Assembly (NCBI GenBank): GCA_012735455.1
Contig: JAAYHG010000125.1
Location: forward strand, 1 to 11,893
Direction of reading: 5' to 3'
DNA from: Bacillota bacterium
GTDB lineage: Bacteria; Bacillota; DTU030; DUMP01
Length of the DNA stretch: 11,893 nt
In this document: piece after piece, positions 6,305-11,893 of the stretch
How positions within the stretch are numbered: position 1 is the first letter of the stretch
How the letters are laid out: the number at the start of each line of letters is the position of its first letter
Notes under the pieces: model-generated
The model's input: only the letters and a program-made list of their open reading frames with translations
Told to the model about the DNA's origin: nothing
Databases searched by the model: none
Translations under genes and position numbers: made by a program

Positions 6305-6784
6305 ATGCCCAAACCAAGAACGGATGGTTTTACGTTGCTGGAACTTCTCATAGTCATCAGCCTCCTGTCCATCCTGTCCTTGTTTGCCGTACCCCAAGGA
6401 AATAAGCTCCTTGCAACTAGCCAACTGCGTCAGGCGGCAGGCATCTTGGTAGCGAATATGCGGCAACTTGAACTCAAAGCGGCGGTAGAGGAGCGTTCTT
6501 ACTGTATAGAGTTCGTCTACACGTTGGATCACAGCCGCGACGGCTACATAATTCGCCGTTTGGGCTACGATGGCTATCTCGAGCCTGAAGCTCATTTCCA
6601 ACCTTTTCCCCCAGGAATCCGCATACGTAACAATTACCTCTACCCCAAGGACCGTACTGTTTGGTTCCATCCGAGCGGTTCTCCCTCCACTGGAGCTAGC
6701 ATACCTCTAGAAAATAGGGTGGGGGAGGTGCTTACTATTAGAATACTGCCTGTTACCGGCAGGATACGCGTAGTTGAGGAGTAA
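6305..6784 (+). CDS. Minor pilin/pseudopilin, GspH/FimT-like
   Basis: The protein has 159 residues. The prepilin signal is canonical: an 8-residue leader MPKPRTDG, cut before Phe9 (FTLLELLIVISLLSILSLFAVP), with Glu13 as mature Glu5. After the helix, LRQAAGILVANMRQLELKAAVE is the helical neck typical of GspH/FimT. A beta-rich head follows (YCIEFVYTLDHSRDGYIIRR, then IRNNYLYPKDRTVWFHPSGSPSTG, then EVLTIRILPVTGRIRVVEE). The head's FxPxGxP-like element, with a final strand containing a 'tGri' turn, is a GspH hallmark. ATG 6305 has GGAGGT at 6295-6300, inside the end of pilD. It probably belongs to the minor-pilin initiation complex at the pilus tip. Confidence 0.88.
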   Translation: MPKPRTDGFTLLELLIVISLLSILSLFAVPQGNKLLATSQLRQAAGILVANMRQLELKAAVEERSYCIEFVYTLDHSRDGYIIRRLGYDGYLEPEAHFQPFPPGIRIRNNYLYPKDRTVWFHPSGSPSTGASIPLENRVGEVLTIRILPVTGRIRVVEE

Positions 6785-6788
6785 GATC

Positions 6789-7166
6789 ATGCACTTTGAA
6801 TGTAAAGACAACGAAAGAGGCGGCATCTTGGTTGATGTTCTGGTTGCAGTAACAATCGTATCCTTTCTTCTTATTCCTATCATTAACCTCGGCTTAATAA
6901 GTAGGCAAGTTGCAGCCTCTGCTGAACAAACACACCAAGCGGTGACTCTAGCCGCCAATTGTATGGAAAAGATACTAGCTGAACCCATGCCACTGAACAA
7001 CTCACATCTTTCACAACCAGAACAGTTCGGTGAATTCCTTCGCAGTGTTAGGGTCGTACCCCATGACAACGGGCTGCTCAACATCACCGTGGATGTTACT
7101 TGGGGGCAAGATGATGCAACTAGGCAGATTGAACTTACCACGCTGTTACCCCTCCGACCAGAGTAA
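6789..7166 (+). CDS. Minor pilin/pseudopilin, GspI/PilV-like, with atypical processing site
   Basis: The protein has 125 residues. ATG 6789 is chosen over an in-frame TTG at 6774 because GAGGAG at 6776-6781 stands 7 bases before it. The N-terminus NERGGILVDVLVAVTIVSFL aligns with the usual xxGFTLIEVLVA. The leader ends at Gly11, the first mature residue would be Gly12 instead of Phe, and the mature fifth residue is Asp16 instead of Glu. VDVLVA and the following helix look like GspI/PilV, as does AVTLAANCMEKILAEP (the helical neck). The head is small. It starts 4 bases after the GspH-like stop, and its 3' end overlaps the next gene by more than 50 bases. The class is well supported; the exact pseudopilin type is inferred from position (H-I-J-K order). 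Confidence 0.82.
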   Translation: MHFECKDNERGGILVDVLVAVTIVSFLLIPIINLGLISRQVAASAEQTHQAVTLAANCMEKILAEPMPLNNSHLSQPEQFGEFLRSVRVVPHDNGLLNITVDVTWGQDDATRQIELTTLLPLRPE

Positions 7167-7677
7167 ACCTGGAGGCAGCGAAGCCGCCTTTACTTTGATA
7201 GAATTGATCATTGCTATAGGGTTAGCAGGCTTGTTAATGGCCAGTTTCGCCGGTGTCTTTGGCGTTGCAAGCCGTGAATGGAAAGGGGAGCAACTTCGAA
7301 GTGACATTCTACAAAATCATTGGGCGGCTCAGCAATGGTTAAAAAAGGACATCCGTGCAGCACGGAAGGTAAGAGTCAGATTCGAAGCCGATGCCTTGAG
7401 ATTAGAATTAGAGAAACCGTACATTCAGCTTCGATCCAACGAGACTAGCTTCCTGAACCCTAGCTGGGAATGGGTAATTTACTCCCTGAATACCGATCAA
7501 CAACAATTACAGCGTTCGATCCATGGCTCACACAACCCGGTAGCTCAAGGTATATCTGCTTTCAACTGCACGCTCAAGGACAATGACGGATTCGTCACTA
7601 TACACATTACGAGCAAACAAGAAAAACGGCAGGTGGAGACGCGTTTTCAGGTCCGTTTACGCAACTTGAAGGAATGA
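7114..7677 (+). CDS. Minor pilin/pseudopilin, GspJ/PilW-like, with long leader and Ala at the cleavage site
   Basis: The core of the protein is FTLIELIIAIGLAGLLMASF, a textbook prepilin helix with the mature Glu5, followed by GVASREWKGEQLRSDILQNH (neck) and a beta-rich head. The residue before the helix is Ala (GGSEAA/F), not the near-invariant Gly. No in-frame start exists close to the helix. The nearest are TTG 7129, ATG 7114 and ATG 7111. ATG 7114 fits GGGGG at 7102-7106 (7-base spacing) and gives 187 residues with a 25-residue leader; this overlaps the GspI-like gene by 53 bases. A GGAGG at 7171-7175, just after the upstream stop, has no usable start codon after it. The GspJ assignment comes from order and size. 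The stop overlaps the next ATG (ATGA). Confidence 0.8.
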   Translation: MQLGRLNLPRCYPSDQSKPGGSEAAFTLIELIIAIGLAGLLMASFAGVFGVASREWKGEQLRSDILQNHWAAQQWLKKDIRAARKVRVRFEADALRLELEKPYIQLRSNETSFLNPSWEWVIYSLNTDQQQLQRSIHGSHNPVAQGISAFNCTLKDNDGFVTIHITSKQEKRQVETRFQVRLRNLKE

Positions 7678-8735
7678 GTGAGTTGGTAACCAGAAGTGAC
7701 AACGGTTCTATTCTTGTCATGGTTCTCCTCTTTACTGCAATTCTTCTTACCCTAACCATGTCCCTGGCTTATCTAGGCCGGACTAACAACCGCATGGCCA
7801 CTCTTCGCTTGCAGGAAGAACAGGCCTTCTACCTGGCCAAGGCTGGCTTAGCAGCAGCTGAGGCCCGCTTAAGGGTAAACCCGGATCTCAGTTCTGGCTT
7901 CACCGGCAACCTTGGGGTTGGTGCCTTCCGTGTTACCATTGGTTCTGAAGAGCGTTCCGGATCCCGTCGTCGCTTGCAGATTATTGCCTCAGGGGAAAGC
8001 GGCAGTGCCAGGAAGACACTTACGGGTATTTTTCTTGTGGAACCCTATCCCCATCATCCTGTTTGGTCGTATACGCTTTATAGCAGCGAAGATATATACC
8101 TTGGTAATATAACGGTTGAGGGTAACATCTTTTGCAATGGAAACGTGATTATTACGGGTCCATGCCAAGTGGACGGTAACATACAAGCAGCAGGGGAAGC
8201 GATGGTGGAGGAGGGGATAGGGGCAATAGAAATCTCTCCTGATCAAGAGCCACTCTTCCAACCCCACCTGAACATCGACTTCTATCGGAGAATGTCCGTA
8301 CAAAACCTACCAGACGGCATCCTGATAGAAGGAAGCAACACACCAGTTGGAGTTACCTTTGTAGAAGGTAATGCTACGGTCTCGGGCACTTTCCCCGCAG
8401 GTAGTGCAGTGGTGGCCACAGGTACCATCAGCATCAACCCTGGCACTCAAACAGAGGGGGAGGGGCTATTGCTTATCGCAGCAGGTGAATCAATTAATGT
8501 TACTTCCGGCTGTAATCTGCGTTGTGTGCTCTATGCAACAGGTTCTGTAAACTTCATAGGGTCAACCTCGCTATCAGGCGTAGCCGCTGGCGGCAGAATA
8601 GTCTTACAGGGACCAGCGGAGTTTGTTTATGTTGAACCCACTGCCTCGGTAACAGAACTGACTATACCATTGCCCGGTTTGAACGTATCCAGAGAAACGT
8701 GGTACGAAAACGCTACCACCATCAGATCTAGTTAA
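7674..8735 (+). CDS. PilX/GspK-like minor pilin with large beta-rich (beta-helix-like) C-terminal region
   Basis: The protein has 353 residues and overlaps the GspJ-like gene by ATGA. The N-terminus SDNGSILVMVLLFTAILLTL is a PilX-type signal: cleavage after Gly11, then a hydrophobic helix with Met16 at mature position 5 in place of Glu, as in GspK/PilX tip proteins, which often lack Glu5. LQEEQAFYLAKAGLAAAEARL (about 46-66) is the typical PilX neck. From about residue 140 the chain consists of short G/N/V/I-rich strands (VEGNIFCNGNVIITG, CQVDGNIQAAGE, then TFVEGNATVSGTFPAGSAV, GSVNFIGSTSLSGVAAGG). These resemble a solenoid or bactofilin-like beta-helix, possibly surface-exposed at the tip. 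Four Cys lie in this region. The PilX class is firm; the fold of the head is an inference. Confidence 0.82.
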   Translation: MSELVTRSDNGSILVMVLLFTAILLTLTMSLAYLGRTNNRMATLRLQEEQAFYLAKAGLAAAEARLRVNPDLSSGFTGNLGVGAFRVTIGSEERSGSRRRLQIIASGESGSARKTLTGIFLVEPYPHHPVWSYTLYSSEDIYLGNITVEGNIFCNGNVIITGPCQVDGNIQAAGEAMVEEGIGAIEISPDQEPLFQPHLNIDFYRRMSVQNLPDGILIEGSNTPVGVTFVEGNATVSGTFPAGSAVVATGTISINPGTQTEGEGLLLIAAGESINVTSGCNLRCVLYATGSVNFIGSTSLSGVAAGGRIVLQGPAEFVYVEPTASVTELTIPLPGLNVSRETWYENATTIRSS

Positions 8736-8755
8736 ATGAGGGGGTGCTTTGGTAA

Positions 8756-9019
8756 GTGCAACTGGTCAATACTATGGAAGTCATAGTCAATGAGCATTTT
8801 GAAGCAGTTGCTCGGAGGTTTCCTAATACTTGTCGCTGTCCACACTGCAGACTTGATGTTTTAGCCTTAGCATTGAATTCCCTTCCGCCACGTTATGTGG
8901 TATCAGATGCAGGAGAAGTGTACTCCCGTGCAGAGGTCCTACGCCAGCAGTACGCCGCGGACGTTACGATTGCCCTGGTGCAAGGGTTCAACAAGGTTAG
9001 CGAGAACCCTCGACATTAG
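8756..9019 (+). CDS. comFB: ComFB-family protein (late competence development protein family)
   Basis: A small cytoplasmic protein of 87 residues. Family marks are the N-terminal VNTMEVIVNEHFEAV helix, a cysteine cluster C26xC28xxC31 followed by D34 (CRCPHCRLDV), and the conserved ALNSLPPRYVV segment (39-49). The GTG start at 8756 is forced: TAA directly precedes it in frame. GAGGGGG at 8739-8745 is its ribosome site (10-base spacing). ComFB in Bacillus is part of the comF operon, but its job there is unclear. Members in cyanobacteria have been reported as cyclic-dinucleotide receptors, including c-di-GMP. Here it is embedded between the minor-pilin genes and pilM, so control of pilus assembly is a reasonable inference, not shown by sequence. 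Confidence 0.85.
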   Translation: MQLVNTMEVIVNEHFEAVARRFPNTCRCPHCRLDVLALALNSLPPRYVVSDAGEVYSRAEVLRQQYAADVTIALVQGFNKVSENPRH

Positions 9020-9042
9020 AATCTAAAGGACGACATGACAAC

Positions 9043-9957
9043 ATGAAAGAAAAGAGTTTAGGAGTCGATATCGGCAGTACCTCCATTAAACTGATAGAAC
9101 TTACTCGCGATAAAAATGGACTTATTTGCAGCGCAAGCGCGGTTTTTCCTGTACCAGCAGGATGGGTAAACGATGGGGAGGTATTAGAGCCAGGACCATT
9201 GGCGAGACTGCTAAGGGAGTGCCTTGTTCGGCAAAGAATTAAACCGACACGAGTCGCTTGTGCTGTGAGCGGCTCTCGCCTTCTCATACGAAAGGTAGAG
9301 TTGCCACCACTTCCTCCTGCTAAACTCCGTTCAGCACTGAACTGGGAACTTGAACGGTACGTACCTTACAAGGGAACAACGGCAGAATACGACTTTGTCC
9401 CTCTAGAGTATCTTCCTAACAAGACTGTCGCCTTCTTGGCCGCAGCCCCTAAGGTACTAATATCCTCGCTTATTGCTACGTTGACAGCCGCCGGACTGTC
9501 CATAGACGTGCTCGAACCGGGTCCCTTAGCATTATTGCGCTGGGCATCCTATAGCTGGCCAGCATTTGAAACTGAAAGCCCATGCCTTGTGCTAGACCTT
9601 GGGGCAAGCAGTACCCAATTACTCATTACCATAGATGGAAAACCGAAGTTTGCCCGTACCATTCCGATGCAGGAAACAATTAATAGGGGTGATAATGACT
9701 CGGAAGACCACCTAGTCAACGAGATTCGCCGCAGCGTAGACTACTTTGTTGCTCAACGCTGCGATCCTGGTAACGAGTTCCACTTTGCAGCCTGCTTGTG
9801 TGCTGGTGGTTTAGCCCAGCGGGAGACCCTATTAGCTAAGCTAGGAGAGAAACTGGCCGTAATACCTAGAAGCCCAACTGCTGCCGGGTTAATACCGTCG
9901 TCATCTGATAGCCTCTTTGGCCTTAGTTTGGGACTAGCCTTAGGGGGGTTAACATGA
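9043..9957 (+). CDS. pilM: Type IV pilus assembly actin-like ATPase PilM
   Basis: A cytoplasmic FtsA/actin-like protein that binds the N-terminal tail of PilN and links the PilB motor to the PilN-PilO complex. It has 304 residues, at the short end (many PilM are about 350). Phosphate loop 1 is LGVDIGSTSIKLIEL (6-20), the family segment SALNWELERYVPY follows in the middle, phosphate loop 2 is VLDLGASSTQLLI, and the adenosine motif is CAGGLAQ near residue 250. ATG 9043 is used although the best ribosome site, AAAGGA at 9025-9030, is 12 bases away; no better in-frame start is visible. The stop overlaps the pilN start (ATGA), giving tight coupling. Confidence 0.94.
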   Translation: MKEKSLGVDIGSTSIKLIELTRDKNGLICSASAVFPVPAGWVNDGEVLEPGPLARLLRECLVRQRIKPTRVACAVSGSRLLIRKVELPPLPPAKLRSALNWELERYVPYKGTTAEYDFVPLEYLPNKTVAFLAAAPKVLISSLIATLTAAGLSIDVLEPGPLALLRWASYSWPAFETESPCLVLDLGASSTQLLITIDGKPKFARTIPMQETINRGDNDSEDHLVNEIRRSVDYFVAQRCDPGNEFHFAACLCAGGLAQRETLLAKLGEKLAVIPRSPTAAGLIPSSSDSLFGLSLGLALGGLT

Positions 9958-10511
9958 AGCTAATAAGTTACCCACGCCTAAACCTACTGCCGGCAGGCTA
10001 CGCGGCCTGGCGGCGAAGGCAAAGGTTAATACATACCCTTATCCTTTTCCTACTTTGCCTCGGGGTAATACTCAGTCTAGTAGCTGTTTATCTTTACACT
10101 GTTCATGCACGCCTAGTAGACCAACAACAGTCCCTGCTGGAAAGAAGACAGCAACTTGTAAGCCTACAGAACTTGAAGAGAGAAATGACTATGAGACTAG
10201 GGGTTATAGAAGAAAAACGGAATCTGGTAGAACAATGTGAGATGAAATCATTGCAGGTACTAAAACATATAGCCCAAGTGGAAACAGCCCTGCCACAAGG
10301 AATCTCTTTGACATACTTGGCCGCGTCACAAGGCCATCTCAGCCTTACAGGCATCAGCGAAGATCCTGAACTAATTCCTTTTTTTGTAACCTCACTTCAA
10401 GGCTACTTCGGCCAAGGGGTGCGTTTAGAGACCTGGGACAGGGTTGAAACCAACCGCTATCGGTTCCAAGTAACAGGGGAGATGGTCACGGATGAAACCT
10501 CCCGGCACTAG
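9954..10511 (+). CDS. pilN: Type IV pilus alignment protein PilN
   Basis: A bitopic inner-membrane protein of 185 residues. The short cytoplasmic N-terminus contains N10-L-L-P13 (RLNLLPAGY), the conserved PilM-binding motif. One membrane helix lies at about 25-47 (LIHTLILFLLCLGVILSLVA), followed by a coiled coil (about 50-95) and a small ferredoxin-like alpha/beta domain ending near FQVTGEM. It pairs with PilO to form the membrane-spanning alignment complex. It starts in the ATGA overlap with pilM, and its 3' end overlaps pilO by 20 bases. Confidence 0.93.
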   Translation: MKLISYPRLNLLPAGYAAWRRRQRLIHTLILFLLCLGVILSLVAVYLYTVHARLVDQQQSLLERRQQLVSLQNLKREMTMRLGVIEEKRNLVEQCEMKSLQVLKHIAQVETALPQGISLTYLAASQGHLSLTGISEDPELIPFFVTSLQGYFGQGVRLETWDRVETNRYRFQVTGEMVTDETSRH

Positions 10512-11085
10512 AGCCATAGACACCAAACAGAGAGTGCTTGTGGCTACCGGACTGCTGTCCGTCCTCTTGGCCGGCCTATTTACTCTAACCGCCTACTCCC
10601 ATGTACAAGCAACCCTGGCAAGTATTCGGGAAAACACTCGCCAGCTAGAAGCTGAGAACAGGTCTTTAGACCTGCTAAGAGAGTTAGAACAGGGTCTCCA
10701 ACAAAATAGCGTCGAGGCCGCCCGATTGGAACAACTAATCCCACCTGGAGAGGAACAAGCTCGGTTATTAGCACAGCTAGTACTGGCGGCTAGAGAAAAT
10801 GGGGTTGATATAATAAGACTAGAGTTCTCACCAGCTAAGATCACACCAGACAGCATAGGCGAAATAGAAATAGACCTTATTCTTTCAGGCTTATACCAGG
10901 ATATAAAGTCTTGTCTTAGAACCCTGACCACCGGACAGCGCCTTCTAGCCATGAATGCCGTGGAGCTTACGAAGCGGGAGCCTGATATTGCTACAATGAC
11001 ACAGGCACAAGTCAAGTTAACAGCGTACTTCTTACCGGATGCCGTTACCGTAGCGTCTGAAGAACAAAGCATGCCCAAACCCTAG
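10492..11085 (+). CDS. pilO: Type IV pilus alignment protein PilO
   Basis: The protein has 197 residues and the PilO layout: a short N-terminus, one membrane helix at about 14-38 (RVLVATGLLSVLLAGLFTLT), a coiled coil (about 40-80, with LEAENRSLDLLRELEQGLQQ), then the LIPPGEEQARLLAQLVLAARENGV segment, which matches the conserved 'lP...e...ll..l...a...gl' of PilO, and a ferredoxin-like domain (IEIDLILSGLYQDIKSCLRTL). It is the partner of PilN. No PilP or PilQ follows, as expected for a cell without an outer membrane. ATG 10492 lies inside the end of pilN, with GGGGAG about 10 bases upstream. Confidence 0.92.
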   Translation: MKPPGTRAIDTKQRVLVATGLLSVLLAGLFTLTAYSHVQATLASIRENTRQLEAENRSLDLLRELEQGLQQNSVEAARLEQLIPPGEEQARLLAQLVLAARENGVDIIRLEFSPAKITPDSIGEIEIDLILSGLYQDIKSCLRTLTTGQRLLAMNAVELTKREPDIATMTQAQVKLTAYFLPDAVTVASEEQSMPKP

Positions 11086-11137
11086 AGAGACCATTATTTG
11101 CAGCAACTGGCAGTACAAAACGAAAAAAGGGGTAACA

Positions 11138-11611
11138 ATGCTGATGCAGGATCAGATAGCACAGGACCTGGCGAAAGCAAAGAACCTGTTGGGGAGCGCA
11201 TCATTAATTGCAGTCAAGGGCAATCAGGTATGGCAGCGTGAAGGTAGAGGGATTCGTCCGTTGTTTGATCTAATCACTGCACTTGGCGAGACACTACACG
11301 GCGCAGTTCTAGCAGATGTTGTGGTCGGTAAGGCTGCAGCGCTCTTAGCTGTTTATGCTGGATTTCGTGCTGTTCATGCCCGCACCTTGAGTGGACCTGC
11401 CCTCAACGTCCTAAAAAGCCATGGGGTTCGTGTTAGCTACGATATTCTAACGGAACGTATCTTAAATCATGACCAAACAGGCTTTTGCCCCATGGAAATG
11501 CTAACCCACAACATAGAAAACCCTGCCGCTGCTTACGCCGCCATCGCTACCAAGCTAAAAGAGTTTCGTAACAGTAAGATAAAAGGGGAAACACAGTATG
11601 GAGAAAGATGA
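11138..11611 (+). CDS. DUF1893-domain protein (cytidine-deaminase-like fold family)
   Basis: A soluble protein of 157 residues. It shows the DUF1893 pattern: an N-terminal helix LAKAKNLLGSASLIAVKGNQ, the GRGIRPLFDLI segment (36-46), ADVVVGKAAALL (59-70, with D60 and K65), the AVHARTLSGPALNVLKSHGV stretch (78-97, with S85), and the conserved FCPMEML (116-122, with C117, P118 and E120). A Thermotoga structure of this family has a deaminase-like fold, but no reaction is established. ATG 11138 has AAGGGG at 11127-11132. It lies 52 bases downstream of pilO on the same strand with no terminator between, so it is probably in the same transcript. A role in pilus biology is not implied by the family. 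Confidence 0.85.
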   Translation: MLMQDQIAQDLAKAKNLLGSASLIAVKGNQVWQREGRGIRPLFDLITALGETLHGAVLADVVVGKAAALLAVYAGFRAVHARTLSGPALNVLKSHGVRVSYDILTERILNHDQTGFCPMEMLTHNIENPAAAYAAIATKLKEFRNSKIKGETQYGER

Positions 11612-11757
11612 AAGAAGGAGCTTAGCGGCACCAATCGACTGGGGCCAAAATTGGAGTGTAAGAACACTAGTTTGAGGATGTTAGAGAATTGGTTAGGACC
11701 GAGTGGACTTGACATAATATTTATTATCGGACGTTGTTTTACAGACATAGGGAGGGC
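11612..11757 (+). other. Short region after DUF1893 with only tiny ORFs
   Basis: No convincing gene lies here. A 25-codon ORF (ATG 11598, TGA 11673) overlaps the DUF1893 3' end and has AAAAGGGG upstream at 10-base spacing. A 27-codon ORF (ATG 11678) ends in an ATGA overlap with ATG 11758. All three frames differ. They may be chance ORFs or the remains of a broken gene. I see no strong intrinsic terminator. Confidence 0.4.
11714..11727. repeat. AT-rich dyad upstream of the last reading frame
   Basis: ATAATA-TT-TATTAT is a perfect 6-2-6 inverted repeat. CATAAT at 11713-11718 could double as a -10 box with TTGGTT at 11689-11694 (18-base spacer). The half-sites resemble those of Fur-family boxes (ATAAT/ATTAT) but the spacing does not fit the PerR or Fur consensus. 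It may be an operator or only AT-rich promoter DNA. Confidence 0.3.
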
Positions 11758-11893
11758 ATGAGCCCCAGGAGCAGAAAGACGGAGTCTCTTGCTTCTGCGG
11801 CAGGAAAACGTTCCCGTTTTCGCGAATCTTCCTTTGTTGATGTCAATGATTTCAATGGAAATCCCATCTATCAAAGCAAATTAAAGCCAATGC
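11758..11893 (+). CDS. Start of an unidentified protein, cut by window edge
   Basis: A frame opens at ATG 11758 and stays open for 45 codons to the window end. The visible N-terminus is basic and Ser-rich (MSPRSRKTESLASAAGKRSR), then FRESSFVDVNDFNGNPIYQS. It has no membrane segment or prepilin signal and I recognise no family. GGAGGG ends only one base before the ATG, which is too close for a normal ribosome site. The true start may therefore be TTG 11734 in the same frame, or the frame may be a continuation of a disrupted gene. It is on the operon strand. Confidence 0.4.
   Translation, partial: MSPRSRKTESLASAAGKRSRFRESSFVDVNDFNGNPIYQSKLKPM

Noticed and set aside
5990..6670. Minus-strand ORF of 226 codons under pilD and the GspH-like gene
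   Set aside because: Both plus-strand genes have clear motifs and ribosome sites; the antisense frame has no recognisable domain.
11709..11737. TTGACA at 11709 as a -35 box for the last frame
   Set aside because: No acceptable -10 hexamer lies 16-18 bases downstream.

Overview
The window looks like chromosomal DNA from a monoderm (Gram-positive) Bacillota, most likely of the clostridial/Peptococcaceae kind. The reasons are strong AGGAGG-type ribosome binding sites, frequent GTG starts, a general-stress glycine-zipper protein, a Fur-family regulator, ComFB, and a complete type IV pilus (T4P) assembly cluster with no secretin-side genes (no PilP or PilQ) in view. Base composition is even, with no sign of recent transfer, transposons, CRISPR or phage.

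Layout. (1) 1-363 is the 3' half of an MTA/SAH nucleosidase gene (mtnN). It converges on, and overlaps by 7 bp, a minus-strand general-stress-type protein (357-830). (2) 971-1225 is an unrecognised 84-residue protein. It is followed by a near-consensus sigma-A promoter, whose -35 box lies in the loop of a perfect 9-bp dyad, and by a Fur-family regulator (1283-1756). (3) tRNA-Arg(CCG) at 1843-1917 has its own promoter and a Rho-independent terminator (1943-1974). (4) From 2107 to 11085 all genes run on the plus strand with short gaps or overlaps: pilB, pilC, a major-pilin-like gene, pilD, four minor pilin/pseudopilin genes (GspH-, GspI-, GspJ- and PilX-like), comFB, pilM, pilN, pilO. A DUF1893 protein (11138-11611) follows 52 bp later. 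(5) The right end holds a short region of tiny overlapping ORFs, an AT-rich dyad, and the start of a reading frame that leaves the window.

How the genes work together. PilB is the extension ATPase and PilC the inner-membrane platform. PilD cleaves and N-methylates the prepilins. The major pilin forms the fibre, and the four minor pilins probably form an initiation/tip complex, with the PilX-like protein carrying a large beta-rich head. PilM, PilN and PilO form the cytoplasmic/membrane alignment complex. There is no pilT retraction ATPase between pilB and pilC or elsewhere in the window. Two genes hint at cyclic-dinucleotide control: PilB has an N-terminal MshEN-like domain, and a ComFB-family protein lies between the pilin genes and pilM. 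The most interesting leads are this ComFB/MshEN pairing, the unusual processing sites of three minor prepilins, the dyad over the Fur-family promoter, and DUF1893 at the end of the operon.
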